Positions 51,401-61,630 of a stretch of 64,000 bases of DNA are shown here, piece after piece (the stretch's first letter is position 1; the number at the start of each line of letters is the position of its first letter). Source of the stretch: a virus. The position numbers and the translations under genes are program-made. The stretch lies in the IMG/VR virus record IMGVR_UViG_3300027659_000020, positions 25,557-89,556 of that record; one strand, 5' to 3'. The notes beneath the pieces were generated by a model. It was not told where the DNA came from. It did no database searches and saw only the letters and a program-made list of their open reading frames with translations.

Positions 51401-54400
51401 AGGGCGAACAAGGCATTCAGGGTATCCAAGGCACGCAAGGCACTCAAGGCCAACAAGGTATCCAAGGCACTCAAGGAACTCAGGGAACTCAAGGTGCCCA
51501 AGGCACGCAAGGCACTCAAGGCCAACAAGGTATCCAAGGTATCCAAGGAATCCAAGGAATCCAAGGTGTGCAAGGCGCCACCGGGCTTGCCTTCACCATT
51601 GCTAAAACTTACGTTTCCGTTGCTGCACTGACAGCAGACACTTCACCAACTGCAATTGTTGCTGGCCAATTTGCGCTAATCAATACGAATGACGTTGAAG
51701 ATGCAGATAATTCTAAGTTGTATCTGTGGAATGGCTCATCGTATATTTTTGTCGATGACTTGTCTGGTTCTGCTGGTATTCAAGGAATCACTGGTGCTCA
51801 AGGCACTCAAGGAACTCAAGGCCAACAAGGCATCCAAGGCCAACAAGGTATCCAAGGAACTCAAGGCACTCAAGGCCAACAAGGTATCCAAGGAACTCAA
51901 GGCACTCAAGGCCAACAAGGTATCCAAGGAACTCAAGGCACTCAAGGCCAACAAGGAATCCAAGGAACTCAAGGCACTCAAGGCACTCAAGGCGAACAGG
52001 GTATCCAAGGAACTCAAGGCACTCAAGGTACTCAAGGTACTCAAGGTACTCAAGGCCAACAAGGTATTCAGGGAATCCAAGGAATCCAAGGTACTCAAGG
52101 TACACAAGGTGAACAGGGTATCCAAGGCACTCAAGGAACTCAAGGCCAACAAGGTATCCAAGGCACACAAGGAACTCAAGGCACACAAGGCCAACAAGGT
52201 ATCCAAGGTACGCAAGGCACACAAGGCACCCAAGGAACTCAAGGCCAACAAGGTATCCAAGGCACGCAAGGCACACAAGGCACACAAGGTGAACAAGGTA
52301 TTCAAGGTATCCAAGGCCAACAAGGAATCCAAGGTACTCAGGGAACTCAAGGTACTCAAGGCACACAAGGTGAACAAGGAATCCAAGGTATCCAAGGCCA
52401 ACAGGGAATCCAAGGGCGCCAAGGAACTCAGGGCACTCAGGGCACTCAAGGTGAACAAGGAACTCAAGGCATCCAAGGTACTCAAGGCACACAAGGTACT
52501 CAAGGTACTCAAGGACGCCAAGGTATTCAAGGCACACAGGGAACCCAAGGTGAGCAAGGTATCCAAGGAACTCAAGGAACTCAAGGCCGCCAAGGAATCC
52601 AAGGTAATCAAGGAACACAGGGCGAACAAGGTATCCAAGGAATCCAAGGCGCTCAAGGTATTCAGGGTATCACTGCTGCAAATGCAAATGTTCTAGTAAG
52701 TGATGAAGCTCCTGCTTATCCTGTCCCAGGTGATCTATGGTGGGATACCGTCGAAGGTATGCTTCGCATTTACTATTCTGACGGTGATTCCGCACAGTGG
52801 ATCGACACTGTTCCTGGTTCTGTCCAAGGTATCCAAGGTATTACTGGTATTCAAGGAACACAAGGAACACAAGGAACTCAAGGACGCCAAGGAATCCAAG
52901 GTGCAACTGGTCTAGCATTTACTATTGCCAAGACTTACGTTTCTGTTGCTGCACTGACAGCAGATACTTCACCAACTGTAATTGTTTCTGGTCAATTTGC
53001 ATTGATCGATACTGCAAATGTGGAGGATCCAGATAATTCTAAGCTGTACCTATGGAACGGTTCATCGTATGTTTTTGTTAGCGACTTGTCTGGTTCTGCT
53101 GGTATTCAAGGTATTACTGGATCACAGGGTATCCAAGGCACACAAGGCACACAAGGCACACAAGGCACACAAGGCACACAAGGCACTCAGGGTACTCAAG
53201 GACGCCAGGGAATCCAAGGTATTCAAGGTGAGCAAGGAACTCAAGGTACTCAAGGTACTCAAGGACGCCAAGGAATCCAAGGAACTCAAGGTACACAAGG
53301 CGAGCAAGGCATCCAAGGTAATCAAGGAACTCAAGGCCAACAAGGTACTCAAGGACGCCAAGGAACTCAAGGTGAGCAAGGTGTTCAAGGTGAACAAGGA
53401 ACCCAGGGTATCCAAGGAACTCAAGGTACACAAGGACGCCAAGGAACTCAAGGCACACAAGGTCAACAAGGCATTACCGGATCGCAAGGCGCGCAAGGTA
53501 CTCAAGGTACGCAAGGTACTCAAGGCACGCAGGGTGAACAAGGTATCCAAGGTACTCAAGGAACTCAAGGCCGCCAGGGAATCACTGGATCTCAAGGAAC
53601 TCAAGGAACTCAAGGTCAACAAGGCATTACCGGATCGCAAGGAACTCAAGGTACGCAAGGCCAACAAGGAATCCAAGGTATTACTGGTGCTCAAGGAACT
53701 CAAGGAACTCAAGGCACCCAAGGAACTCAAGGCACTCAAGGCCAACAAGGAATCCAAGGTATTACTGGTGCTCAAGGCACTCAAGGTACTCAAGGCACTC
53801 AAGGTACTCAAGGTACGCAAGGCCAACAGGGTATCCAAGGCACTCAGGGAACTCAAGGCACTCAAGGCCAACAAGGAATCCAGGGTATTACTGGTAGCCA
53901 AGGCACACTCGGTACTCAAGGTACGCAGGGAACTCAAGGTACTCAAGGCCAACAAGGAATCCAGGGTATTCAAGGAACTCAAGGACGCCAAGGAATCCAA
54001 GGTATAACGGGTCTGGCATTTACAATTGGTAAAACATATGCATCTGTTGCTGCACTAACAGCAGATACTTCACCAACTGTAATTGTTGCCGGCCAATTTG
54101 CGCTGATTGATACTGGAAATGTTCAAGATGCAGATAATTCTAAGCTGTACCTATGGAATGGTTCAACCTATACCTTCATCAATGACCTTTCTGGAACCGC
54201 TGGAATCCAAGGTAATACTGGTGCCACAGGAAATACGGGAAATACTGGATCCCAAGGTACTCAAGGTACTCAAGGTCAACAAGGTATAACTGGTAATACT
54301 GGAAATACGGGTAATACTGGATCCCAAGGTACACAAGGAACCCAAGGCCAACAAGGTATTACTGGTAACCAAGGTACACAAGGAACCCAAGGACAACAAG

Positions 54401-56406
54401 GTATTACTGGTAACCAAGGTAACCAAGGTACACAGGGCCAACAAGGTATTACTGGATCTCAAGGCGCGCAAGGTCAACAAGGTATTACTGGTAATACTGG
54501 TGCACAAGGTACACAAGGCCAACAAGGAACACAGGGAACACAGGGCCAACTCGGTACTCAAGGTACTCAAGGTACTCAAGGTCAACAAGGTATTACTGGA
54601 TCCCAAGGTACTCAAGGTACTCAAGGTCAACAAGGTATTACTGGATCTCAAGGCACACTAGGTACTCAAGGAACACAGGGACGCCAGGGTACTCAAGGCG
54701 AGCAAGGTATCCAAGGAATCCAAGGGCGCCAAGGTATCCAAGGTAATACCGGTACTACCGGTAATACTGGTAATACTGGATCTCAAGGCACTCAAGGTCA
54801 ACAAGGTATCACTGGAAATACGGGTAATACCGGAACTACCGGTACTACAGGTAATACTGGATCTCAAGGCACTCAAGGTCAACAAGGTATCCAAGGTAAT
54901 ACAGGAAATACTGGAACTACAGGAACTACAGGAAATACTGGATCTCAAGGTACTCAAGGCACTCAAGGCCAATACGGTATTACAGGTAATACAGGATCTC
55001 AAGGTACACAAGGTCAACAAGGAATCCAAGGAATCCAAGGGCGCCAAGGTATCCAAGGTAATACTGGTACTACAGGTAATACTGGAAATACTGGATCTCA
55101 AGGTACTCAAGGCACTCAAGGCCAATACGGTATTACAGGTAATACTGGATCTCAAGGCACTCAAGGTCAACAAGGTATCACTGGCAATACTGGAAATACT
55201 GGAACTACTGGTAATACTGGATCTCAAGGTACTCAGGGTACAATTGGTACTACTGGAACTACTGGAACTACAGGTAATACAGGATCTCAAGGTACACAAG
55301 GTCAACAAGGAATCCAAGGAATCCAAGGGCGCCAAGGTATCCAAGGTAATACTGGTACTACAGGTAATACTGGATCTCAAGGCACAATTGGTACTACAGG
55401 TAATACTGGATCCCAAGGCACAATTGGTACTACAGGTAATACTGGATCTCAAGGCACTCAAGGTCAACAAGGTATCACTGGTAATACTGGTAATACTGGT
55501 AATACTGGAAATACTGGTAATACTGGATCTCAAGGCACTCAGGGTACAATTGGTACTACTGGAACTACAGGTAATACAGGATCTCAAGGTACACAAGGTC
55601 AACAAGGAATCCAAGGAATCCAAGGGCGCCAAGGTATCACAGGTAATACTGGAAATACTGGAACTACTGGTAATACTGGATCTCAAGGCACTCAGGGTAC
55701 AATTGGTACTACAGGTAATACTGGAAATACTGGAACTACTGGTAATACTGGATCTCAAGGTACTCAAGGCACACTTGGTACTACAGGTAATACAGGAACT
55801 ACTGGTAATACTGGATCTCAAGGTACTCAAGGCACACTTGGTACTACAGGTAATACAGGAACTACTGGTGCTGCTGGACCTTCGACATCAGTAAATTCCG
55901 CTGCTAATACTACATCCACCGTACTGTATCCTGTGATGGTTACTACTACTGGAAGTAATGCAACTCCATATTCGACCACGACCGCTGGATACTTCTCGTT
56001 CAATGCAACTAACGGTGGATTGCAAGTAGCCTCGCTAGGTATCGGTACCGCTCCTTCTGGTACCGCTGGCGAAATTCGCGCAACCAACAACATCACTGCT
56101 TATTACTCTGATGAGCGCCTCAAGACACGTATCGGAAAAATCGATGATCCTATTGCCAAGGTTCAGTCGCTATCCGGATTCTACTTCGTTCCAAATGACA
56201 CCGCGATTGCTCTAGGATATGAAAAGAAGATTGATGTCGGTGTCTCTGCTCAGGAAGTTGAGGCAATACTGCCAGAAATTATCGCTCCAGCGCCAATTGA
56301 CTCGAAGTATATGACTGTTCGCTACGAAAAGCTTGTGCCTCTGCTGATTGAAGCAATCAAGGTACTTGCCGATCGCGTCAATGAGCTAGAAAATCGTGCT
56401 AAGTAA
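48442..56406 (+). CDS. Giant collagen-like tail fibre (2,654 aa) with S74 autoprocessing domain
   Basis: Residues 1-36 are an attachment segment ([20 protein letters not shown]). Then come about 2,100 residues of Gly-X-Y triplets, interrupted by five globular modules: four of the type [20 protein letters not shown] (near 424-488, 1050-1113, 1489-1555 and 1856-1922) and one with [19 protein letters not shown] (about 1410-1463). Before residue 1925 the third triplet position is nearly always Gln ([12 protein letters not shown]); after it Gly-X-Thr triplets are frequent (GNT, GTT). The end is an S74 chaperone ([12 protein letters not shown] at 2556, [13 protein letters not shown]). There are no in-frame stops. 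A fully extended triple helix would exceed 500 nm at about 0.29 nm per residue, so it may fold back or be processed. Confidence 0.92.
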   Translation: MALNFPQSPFVGQQVTSGTRTWTWSGSHWANNTVTGVQGSQGIQGTQGQQGIQGQQGIQGTQGAQGTQGAQGHQGIQGQQGIQGTQGTQGTQGAQGHQGIQGIQGQQGIQGIQGTQGTQGTQGEQGIQGTQGEQGIQGIQGTQGRQGIQGTQGTQGTQGQQGIQGTQGAQGHQGIQGTQGTQGTQGEQGIQGTQGTQGQQGIQGTQGTQGTQGQQGIQGTQGAQGHQGIQGTQGTQGTQGEQGIQGIQGQQGIQGTQGTQGQQGIQGTQGTQGEQGIQGTQGTQGQQGTQGTQGTQGTQGTQGTQGQQGIQGTQGTQGQQGIQGTQGTQGQQGIQGQQGIQGTQGTQGEQGIQGTQGTQGQQGIQGTQGTQGTQGTQGTQGTQGEQGIQGIQGTQGTQGTQGTQGTQGTQGTQGQQGIQGTTGMAFTVAKTYVSVAALIADTSPTAIVAGQFALINTNDVEDPDNSKLYLWNGSSYIFVNDLSGTAGIQGITGAQGAQGTQGTQGTQGTQGTQGTQGQQGIQGIQGTQGTQGQQGIQGTQGTQGEQGIQGTQGTQGQQGIQGTQGTQGTQGTQGTQGTQGTQGTQGQQGIQGTQGTQGEQGIQGIQGTQGTQGTQGQQGIQGTQGTQGQQGIQGIQGTQGTQGEQGIQGTQGTQGQQGIQGIQGTQGTQGQQGIQGTQGTQGTQGEQGIQGIQGRQGTQGTQGTQGTQGTQGEQGIQGIQGQQGIQGTQGTQGTQGTQGEQGIQGIQGQQGIQGTQGTQGTQGTQGEQGIQGTQGTQGTQGTQGTQGTQGTQGEQGIQGTQGRQGIQGTQGTQGTQGAQGQQGIQGTQGTQGTQGEQGIQGTQGTQGRQGIQGTQGTQGTQGEQGIQGTQGAQGHQGIQGTQGTQGTQGTQGTQGTQGTQGTQGTQGTQGTQGQQGIQGTQGTQGTQGQQGIQGTQGTQGEQGIQGTQGTQGTQGTQGQQGIQGIQGTQGTQGQQGIQGTQGTQGTQGEQGIQGIQGTQGTQGQQGIQGTQGTQGTQGAQGTQGTQGQQGIQGIQGIQGIQGVQGATGLAFTIAKTYVSVAALTADTSPTAIVAGQFALINTNDVEDADNSKLYLWNGSSYIFVDDLSGSAGIQGITGAQGTQGTQGQQGIQGQQGIQGTQGTQGQQGIQGTQGTQGQQGIQGTQGTQGQQGIQGTQGTQGTQGEQGIQGTQGTQGTQGTQGTQGQQGIQGIQGIQGTQGTQGEQGIQGTQGTQGQQGIQGTQGTQGTQGQQGIQGTQGTQGTQGTQGQQGIQGTQGTQGTQGEQGIQGIQGQQGIQGTQGTQGTQGTQGEQGIQGIQGQQGIQGRQGTQGTQGTQGEQGTQGIQGTQGTQGTQGTQGRQGIQGTQGTQGEQGIQGTQGTQGRQGIQGNQGTQGEQGIQGIQGAQGIQGITAANANVLVSDEAPAYPVPGDLWWDTVEGMLRIYYSDGDSAQWIDTVPGSVQGIQGITGIQGTQGTQGTQGRQGIQGATGLAFTIAKTYVSVAALTADTSPTVIVSGQFALIDTANVEDPDNSKLYLWNGSSYVFVSDLSGSAGIQGITGSQGIQGTQGTQGTQGTQGTQGTQGTQGRQGIQGIQGEQGTQGTQGTQGRQGIQGTQGTQGEQGIQGNQGTQGQQGTQGRQGTQGEQGVQGEQGTQGIQGTQGTQGRQGTQGTQGQQGITGSQGAQGTQGTQGTQGTQGEQGIQGTQGTQGRQGITGSQGTQGTQGQQGITGSQGTQGTQGQQGIQGITGAQGTQGTQGTQGTQGTQGQQGIQGITGAQGTQGTQGTQGTQGTQGQQGIQGTQGTQGTQGQQGIQGITGSQGTLGTQGTQGTQGTQGQQGIQGIQGTQGRQGIQGITGLAFTIGKTYASVAALTADTSPTVIVAGQFALIDTGNVQDADNSKLYLWNGSTYTFINDLSGTAGIQGNTGATGNTGNTGSQGTQGTQGQQGITGNTGNTGNTGSQGTQGTQGQQGITGNQGTQGTQGQQGITGNQGNQGTQGQQGITGSQGAQGQQGITGNTGAQGTQGQQGTQGTQGQLGTQGTQGTQGQQGITGSQGTQGTQGQQGITGSQGTLGTQGTQGRQGTQGEQGIQGIQGRQGIQGNTGTTGNTGNTGSQGTQGQQGITGNTGNTGTTGTTGNTGSQGTQGQQGIQGNTGNTGTTGTTGNTGSQGTQGTQGQYGITGNTGSQGTQGQQGIQGIQGRQGIQGNTGTTGNTGNTGSQGTQGTQGQYGITGNTGSQGTQGQQGITGNTGNTGTTGNTGSQGTQGTIGTTGTTGTTGNTGSQGTQGQQGIQGIQGRQGIQGNTGTTGNTGSQGTIGTTGNTGSQGTIGTTGNTGSQGTQGQQGITGNTGNTGNTGNTGNTGSQGTQGTIGTTGTTGNTGSQGTQGQQGIQGIQGRQGITGNTGNTGTTGNTGSQGTQGTIGTTGNTGNTGTTGNTGSQGTQGTLGTTGNTGTTGNTGSQGTQGTLGTTGNTGTTGAAGPSTSVNSAANTTSTVLYPVMVTTTGSNATPYSTTTAGYFSFNATNGGLQVASLGIGTAPSGTAGEIRATNNITAYYSDERLKTRIGKIDDPIAKVQSLSGFYFVPNDTAIALGYEKKIDVGVSAQEVEAILPEIIAPAPIDSKYMTVRYEKLVPLLIEAIKVLADRVNELENRAK
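48550..55870 (+). repeat. Nine-base-periodic coding minisatellite of the giant fibre
   Basis: The DNA is built of 9-base units such as GGTATCCAA, GGCACTCAA, GGAACTCAA, GGCCAACAA and, later, GGTAATACT. They form longer imperfect blocks of 27-45 bases and, near 54716, 55021, 55310 and 55610, recurring blocks that begin GGAATCCAAGGGCGCCAAGG. Synonymous codons vary between units, so the array is old and coding, not a recent pure expansion. It makes long open frames on every strand that are not genes. Confidence 0.95.
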
Positions 56407-56422
56407 TTAGCGCCGATTGACA

Positions 56423-56457
56423 TAGTGCTCAGGCGGCATAAATATGCCTGAGCACTA
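56423..56457 (+). terminator. Perfect 12-bp hairpin with late-promoter-like loop
   Basis: TAGTGCTCAGGC at 56423-56434 and its exact complement at 56446-56457 enclose an 11-base loop containing CATAAATA (one mismatch to the late promoter). It lies between the giant fibre stop and the next fibre start at 56465. With no T tract it may stabilise or process mRNA rather than terminate; it might also present a late promoter in a cruciform. Confidence 0.55.
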
Positions 56458-56464
56458 ATATATT

Positions 56465-57703
56465 ATGTCTACCTCACCTTCACTGATCACGCGGAGTATC
56501 CAAGTTATTGGCGATGTCACCGCAGTCAAATACTACGGTGACGGTAGCGCCTTAACGGGAATTACGGGTGGGGGCGGAGGTACTGGAACTCAAGGTACAC
56601 AAGGAACGCAAGGCCAGCAAGGAATCCAGGGCCAGCAAGGTATTACTGGTAACCAAGGGATACAAGGGCAGCAAGGAATTACTGGATCTGGTGCACAGGG
56701 TACTCAAGGCCGACAAGGTATTACCGGAACTCAAGGCACTCAAGGTAATACTGGTGCCGGCACACAAGGCACTCAGGGCCAACAGGGCATCACTGGATCT
56801 CAAGGCATCACTGGATCTCAAGGCACTCAGGGTAATACTGGATCTCAAGGCACACAAGGCACTCAAGGCCAACAAGGAATTACTGGTGCTGGAACTCAAG
56901 GTATTACCGGATCTCAGGGTATTCAAGGTAGCACTGGTGCTGGAGCTCAAGGAATCCAGGGTGTTCAAGGAGCTCAAGGAATCCAGGGTGTTCAAGGAGT
57001 CAAAGGCACAAAGGTTACTGCTGCTGCTTCACCACCTGCTTCTCCTTCCGTTAATGACTTTTGGTGGAATTCAGATTATGGCGTGCTGATGGTTTATTAC
57101 GACGATGGAGATTCTCAGCAATGGGTATCTGCTATGTCTGGAATCACCGGAATACAAGGAACTGCTGGATCTAGTGGTAGTTCAGCATCTATTGATTCCA
57201 CAAACGATGTATCTTCTAATTCTACATTTTATCCAGTAATCGTTGCAGGTAGCGGCGCTCAAACCGCTAAAATAAGTAATACTAAATTTACATTTAATCC
57301 ATCGACCGGAGATTTAGCTGCAGCCGGAAATGTGACTGCTTACTTTTCTGATGATCGTCTAAAAGATAAGCAAGGCAATATCACTAATGCTTTGGAAAAA
57401 GTTAATAAACTAAACGGATTCTACTTTATTCCGAACGATACAGCAGCTAAATTGGGATATGCTAAAAGAATGGATGTGGGCATCTCTGCTCAGGAGGCAG
57501 AGATGGTATTGCCCGAAGTTGTTGTTCCAGCGCAATCTAATTCAGAATATCTTACAGTTAGGTACGAGCGCTTAATTCCATTGCTGATTGAATCTATCAA
57601 AGAAATAACTTTAGATCGCAATTATATGCTAGTTCAAATAGAATGCATTAAAGAGCACGTTAAAGCGCTGCAGCAACGCATAATTGATCTTACCGATAAA
57701 TAG
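56465..57703 (+). CDS. Collagen-like tail fibre with S74 domain (412 aa)
   Basis: The N-terminal 35 residues (LITRSIQVIGDVTAVKYYGD, then GSALTGITGGGGG) form an attachment domain. Residues 40-180 are Gly-X-Y triplets with many Gln and Thr ([15 protein letters not shown]). A module with ASPSVNDFWWNSDYGVLMVY lies near 195-225. From about residue 293 an S74 chaperone follows (FSDDRLKDKQGNI, MDVGISAQEAEMVLPEVVV, RYERLIPLLIESIKEI). It resembles the two fibre genes that follow but has a different N-terminus, so it may be attached elsewhere on the virion. Confidence 0.87.
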   Translation: MSTSPSLITRSIQVIGDVTAVKYYGDGSALTGITGGGGGTGTQGTQGTQGQQGIQGQQGITGNQGIQGQQGITGSGAQGTQGRQGITGTQGTQGNTGAGTQGTQGQQGITGSQGITGSQGTQGNTGSQGTQGTQGQQGITGAGTQGITGSQGIQGSTGAGAQGIQGVQGAQGIQGVQGVKGTKVTAAASPPASPSVNDFWWNSDYGVLMVYYDDGDSQQWVSAMSGITGIQGTAGSSGSSASIDSTNDVSSNSTFYPVIVAGSGAQTAKISNTKFTFNPSTGDLAAAGNVTAYFSDDRLKDKQGNITNALEKVNKLNGFYFIPNDTAAKLGYAKRMDVGISAQEAEMVLPEVVVPAQSNSEYLTVRYERLIPLLIESIKEITLDRNYMLVQIECIKEHVKALQQRIIDLTDK

Positions 57704-57708
57704 AATCT

Positions 57709-58809
57709 ATGGCACTTAATTTTCCATCAGGTCCAGCGACTAACGAGATATACACTTCTGGTGGAAAAAGCTGGCAATGGACTGGCGCGTTTTGGAATGC
57801 TGTCAATCAGGGTATCCAAGGTGTGCAGGGTATCACCGGCGCTGGAGCACAAGGCATTCAAGGCCACCAAGGAATTACAGGTGCTCAGGGAACTCAAGGT
57901 CAACAAGGTATCACTGGCACTGGAGCCCAAGGCACTCAAGGCCAACAAGGTATTACTGGTAATCAAGGCACTATTGGTGCTCAGGGCACTCAAGGCCAAC
58001 AAGGCACTACTGGTACTCAGGGTACTCAAGGCCAACAAGGTATCCAAGGCACGTTAGGCCAACAAGGAATCACTGGATCCGGAACGCAAGGCACTCAAGG
58101 TCAGCAAGGTATTACTGGTAACCAAGGTATCCAGGGCGTTCAAGGTATAAAAGGCACTAAAGTAAGCTCATCAGAAACTGCACCTACTAGTCCATCGGTA
58201 AATGATTTTTGGTGGGATTCGGGAAATGGCGTGCTGATGGTTTATTATGATGATGGAAATTCCCAGCAATGGGTATCTGCTATGTCTGGAATCACCGGAA
58301 TACAAGGAACTGCTGGAGCAAGTACCGCTTCATCTATTGATACTGCCCTCGACACGGTTTCTAGTTCTGATTTTTATCCAGTAATTGTTGCAGGAGCAGG
58401 TACGCAGCTTGCTAAAACTTGTACTAAATTTACATTTAATCCATCGACCGGAGATTTCGGTACAACTGGAAATGTGACAGCTTACTTTTCCGATGATCGG
58501 CTAAAAGATCGTCAGGGCAACATTACAGATGCAATGAATAAGGTTGATACTCTAAATGGATTCTACTTTATTCCCAATGAAAAAGCTCAAAGCCTGGGGT
58601 ATCGTAAGAAATTAGAGATAGGAGTATCTGCTCAGGAAGTTGAAGCTATTCTGCCCGAGATTATTACTCAAGCTCCAATTGATGCAAACTATAAGACAGT
58701 ATATTATGATCGATTGATTCCATTGCTCATTGAGGCACTTAAAGAGCAGAATGTGGTTATTCGGCAGATCAAAGAAAAATTGATTGAGCTAGATAATAAG
58801 TGTAAATAG
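57709..58809 (+). CDS. Collagen-like tail fibre with S74 domain (366 aa)
   Basis: The N-terminus (ALNFPSGPATNEIYTSGGKS, then WQWTGAFWNAV) is of the same type as in the giant fibre and the next gene. Collagen-like triplets occupy residues 36-145. A DFWWDSGNGVLMVYYDDGNS module follows, and an S74 chaperone begins near residue 260 ([29 protein letters not shown]). A GATAAATA variant of the late promoter ends six bases before the start codon. Probably one of a set of alternative fibres or tips. Confidence 0.87.
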   Translation: MALNFPSGPATNEIYTSGGKSWQWTGAFWNAVNQGIQGVQGITGAGAQGIQGHQGITGAQGTQGQQGITGTGAQGTQGQQGITGNQGTIGAQGTQGQQGTTGTQGTQGQQGIQGTLGQQGITGSGTQGTQGQQGITGNQGIQGVQGIKGTKVSSSETAPTSPSVNDFWWDSGNGVLMVYYDDGNSQQWVSAMSGITGIQGTAGASTASSIDTALDTVSSSDFYPVIVAGAGTQLAKTCTKFTFNPSTGDFGTTGNVTAYFSDDRLKDRQGNITDAMNKVDTLNGFYFIPNEKAQSLGYRKKLEIGVSAQEVEAILPEIITQAPIDANYKTVYYDRLIPLLIEALKEQNVVIRQIKEKLIELDNKCK

Positions 58810-58814
58810 AAAAA

Positions 58815-60002
58815 ATGGCGCTTGATTTTCCCACAGGGCCCACACTTAACCAGGTTTATATTTCCGGCACAAAAAGCTGGGCATGGAATGGTACATACTG
58901 GAATGCGGTAAATACTGGGATTCAGGGTACTCAGGGCATTCAGGGCGCTCAAGGTCAACAAGGTATTACTGGATCGCAGGGTGCTATTGGATCTCAAGGC
59001 ATTACTGGTAACCAAGGTACCATTGGATTGCAAGGCACTCAAGGTCAACAAGGTATTACTGGATCGCAAGGTACTCAAGGCCAACAGGGCATTACTGGTA
59101 ACCAAGGTACCATTGGATCGCAAGGTACTCAAGGCCAACAAGGTATTACTGGATCGCAAGGTGCTATTGGATCTCAAGGTACCATTGGATCGCAAGGTAC
59201 TCAAGGCCAACAGGGCATTACCGGATCTCAAGGTACTTTTGGTTCTCAAGGCACTATTGGTTCTCAAGGTGCCATTGGATCGCAAGGTACTCAAGGCCAA
59301 CAAGGAACTATTGGATCTCAGGGTACTATTGGATCGCAAGGTACTCAAGGCCAACAAGGAACTATTGGATCTCAGGGTACTATTGGTTCTCAAGGCACTC
59401 TAGGCACACAAGGTACTATTGGTGCTGGAACACAAGGAACACAAGGTCAACAAGGCATTAGTGGATCATCTACATCCATTAACGTAACCGCAAATACTAC
59501 ATCTAATCCGCTATATCCTGTCATGGTTGCCGCTACTGGCAGCAACCAAACTCCATATGCAACGACGACATCTGGATATTTTCAGTTTGATGCATCTACT
59601 GGATCTCTGGGAATTCAGGGACTGGGCGTGGGCACTGCCGCATCCGGAACTTCAGGTGAAATCCGTGCAACCAATAATATCACCGCGTATTACTCAGATG
59701 AGCGTCTGAAGACACGCATTGGAAACATTGCTAGTCCCATTGATAAAGTTAAAGCGCTGAGCGGTTTCTACTTTGTGCCAAATGATACCGCTGTGGCACT
59801 GGGATATGATAAAAAAGTTGATATTGGTGTATCTGCCCAGGAGGTAGCAGCGCTATTCCCAGAAATCATTGCTCCTGCGCCAATTGACTCGCAATATATG
59901 ACTGTCCGATATGAAAAGCTTATACCTCTGCTGATCGAGGCAATTAAAGCACAACAAATAGAGATCGATGACCTTCGCAAGTCTATAAATAAACACAACT
60001 AA
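58815..60002 (+). CDS. Collagen-like tail fibre with S74 domain (395 aa)
   Basis: The N-terminus (ALDFPTGPTLNQVYISGTKS, then WAWNGTYWNAV) repeats the attachment pattern of the preceding gene. Residues 38-215 are collagen-like, alternating GTQGQQ with GxIG triplets (GTIGSQGTIGSQGAIGSQG). A beta domain (NPLYPVMVAATGSNQTPYAT) and an S74 chaperone from about residue 292 ([30 protein letters not shown]) follow; these are very like the end of the giant fibre, so recombination between them is plausible. A TGTAAATA variant lies six bases before the start. Confidence 0.87.
   Translation: MALDFPTGPTLNQVYISGTKSWAWNGTYWNAVNTGIQGTQGIQGAQGQQGITGSQGAIGSQGITGNQGTIGLQGTQGQQGITGSQGTQGQQGITGNQGTIGSQGTQGQQGITGSQGAIGSQGTIGSQGTQGQQGITGSQGTFGSQGTIGSQGAIGSQGTQGQQGTIGSQGTIGSQGTQGQQGTIGSQGTIGSQGTLGTQGTIGAGTQGTQGQQGISGSSTSINVTANTTSNPLYPVMVAATGSNQTPYATTTSGYFQFDASTGSLGIQGLGVGTAASGTSGEIRATNNITAYYSDERLKTRIGNIASPIDKVKALSGFYFVPNDTAVALGYDKKVDIGVSAQEVAALFPEIIAPAPIDSQYMTVRYEKLIPLLIEAIKAQQIEIDDLRKSINKHN
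59984..59991 (+). promoter_or_regulatory. T4-type late promoter (TATAAATA) before the Cys-rich protein
   Basis: An exact TATAAATA lies in the last codons of the fibre gene, 17 bases before the ATG at 60009. Confidence 0.6.
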
Positions 60003-60008
60003 TACTTT

Positions 60009-61157
60009 ATGCCATTACCAGTATACCCAAACGAAATTTCATTAGGGCTAGTTAATACTGAGCTCGGTTATGCATCGTCTACCCAGTCAATCACATTGAA
60101 CGATGCAGCGGTAAGAACTTTATTTGTTAAATCGAGTGGTGCAATAGCAATGAGTGATGGGCATGGAAAGAGTGCTGTAACTGCTCCAGTTATAACCGCT
60201 AATCCGAGTGCGTTCGTGTGGACTGCTGGCGGTAAAACCATCAGTTATAGCAATGCTAACCATACTAATCTGGAATACCTCACTGCCAATAATCCGCATA
60301 TATTGGTCAGAGACTCTGATTTAAGCGCCACAGAGGGCAGCTTGTATAGTAGTCCTTTGACTATAACGTATTCTGTCAGCGGTACTAATAACGTATACCG
60401 CTGGCAGCATTCCCCCAGCTTACCGGCACCGGGCGGGTATTATTCTGATGTCAGGGGCACTGCCGAGTCTGTCAACAACGTCAGCAGTCCAGGCAGCGGG
60501 GGGTGGTACTCTGATGGATTCGACTCTCCGCAATTTTATAACGCAAGCCCTCAGGCCAACGAGATGGGGTGGTACGACAACCCGAGCAATGGAACAGGCG
60601 GCGACAGACCGGTAGTCTCGAATACTTCAACTCTATCTATTACGCAGAGAGCTTTTGCCAGCGCGGCGGCTTATTATAATTCGCCTGACTATAACGGTCA
60701 AGGTCAATTTATCTTCCCGCCGCTCCCCGACTACAACTACTACACCTCCCAATCGTCATCTGGGTGGTGGAGATTAAAGGTATCGAATTCAGCTGGAACC
60801 ATATATTCTGGTTGGACTAAAGTGGAAAAGCGGTGGGCGCGCTATACATACAGCTGCAACTGCACTACCGGCTGCACCCCTTGCAATTGCACTGGCGGTT
60901 GCGATACTTGCTACGATGAGTGCTGCGACGAGAACAACGAAAATTGCGAAGAGTGCAATCCACACGACTGCTACTGCACTACGAATTGCGACGACTGCGA
61001 CTGCACTACTGGATGTAGCCAGTGCGCGGCGTGGGCCGGCGTTGACGAAGGTGGTACCGCCGGTGTCTACCTCGTTCGTCCATCAAGGTGGGACGGACAT
61101 TTCCCATACGCGAGAGCTGGTGCGCTTCCATACGACGCCAACCCATTTAACTTTTAG
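60009..61157 (+). CDS. Virion protein with cysteine-rich segment (382 aa)
   Basis: The N-terminal 60 residues (VYPNEISLGLVNTELGYAS, then SSGAIAMSDGHGKS) form a motif I recognise from phage tail-tip and fibre proteins. A beta-rich, Tyr/Ser/Asn-rich middle follows. Residues 282-340 hold 18 cysteines in repeated short motifs (SCNCTTGCTPCNCTGGC, then YCTTNCDDC and CDCTTGCSQC), suggesting a disulfide-knotted or metal-binding module, and the last 40 residues are again beta-like. It has no signal peptide, so the disulfides would form only after lysis unless metal is bound. It follows the fibre cluster and has its own late promoter. Confidence 0.75.
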   Translation: MPLPVYPNEISLGLVNTELGYASSTQSITLNDAAVRTLFVKSSGAIAMSDGHGKSAVTAPVITANPSAFVWTAGGKTISYSNANHTNLEYLTANNPHILVRDSDLSATEGSLYSSPLTITYSVSGTNNVYRWQHSPSLPAPGGYYSDVRGTAESVNNVSSPGSGGWYSDGFDSPQFYNASPQANEMGWYDNPSNGTGGDRPVVSNTSTLSITQRAFASAAAYYNSPDYNGQGQFIFPPLPDYNYYTSQSSSGWWRLKVSNSAGTIYSGWTKVEKRWARYTYSCNCTTGCTPCNCTGGCDTCYDECCDENNENCEECNPHDCYCTTNCDDCDCTTGCSQCAAWAGVDEGGTAGVYLVRPSRWDGHFPYARAGALPYDANPFNF

Positions 61158-61184
61158 TCTTAACCAGTACGTAATCGCAAATCC

Positions 61185-61565
61185 ATGACAATAGTAAATC
61201 TAACAACCTTCGATGAAACACTACGAGCAGAAATGCTCAGATTGGCCACAGAATCTCTTGATTCTGGCAGCAGTGAATTCTTATACAACTCAACACAATA
61301 CACGGCAGTCAGAACTGATGCTGGAGGTGTTGATATATATGAAGGAATCTCGTCACAATCTATCATGTGGGACTGGCCATCACGAATCGAGATAGAGTTC
61401 AGAAACAAAGTAAAAACCGGAAAAGAGTCATCTAATCCAGATGATAGGAAATTTACAATTGGCGGCCTAAATATTGAAATTAAAGAGCCAACTACAGGTA
61501 GCTTTATCATACACACTTCTATTGTACCAACGGCTACAGTTGCTGTACCAACGCCTACAGCCTAA
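61185..61565 (+). CDS. Protein of unknown function with Thr/Pro tail (126 aa)
   Basis: A compact alpha/beta pattern (FDETLRAEMLRLATESLDSG, then YTAVRTDAGGVDIYE) is followed by beta strands and a low-complexity Thr/Pro/Val tail (IVPTATVAVPTPTA), partly encoded by a short duplicated sequence. No family is recognised. It lies between fibre and neck genes and may be a minor virion part. Confidence 0.55.
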   Translation: MTIVNLTTFDETLRAEMLRLATESLDSGSSEFLYNSTQYTAVRTDAGGVDIYEGISSQSIMWDWPSRIEIEFRNKVKTGKESSNPDDRKFTIGGLNIEIKEPTTGSFIIHTSIVPTATVAVPTPTA

Positions 61566-61630
61566 CCGCAAAACCAGTTATATATTAGTATTTAAGTTGA
61601 TCTGTTAATGAAAACCTATATTATATTATC

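Noticed and set aside
48490-54651. Very long open frames on the minus strand and in a second plus frame across the collagen region (up to 569 codons)
   Set aside because: They are low-complexity shadows of the 9-base coding repeat (Leu/Ser/Thr or Lys/Val-rich). They have no independent starts or context, and similar shadows appear across the other fibre genes.
54716-55660. Phase-variation switch or recombinase-driven cassette in the recurring blocks
   Set aside because: The blocks are direct repeats in one frame with no recombinase gene or inverted sites nearby. Ordinary unequal recombination explains them.
48550-55870. CRISPR-like or satellite array
   Set aside because: The units are 9 bases, in frame, with synonymous variation and no unique spacers. 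They encode Gly-X-Y triplets.
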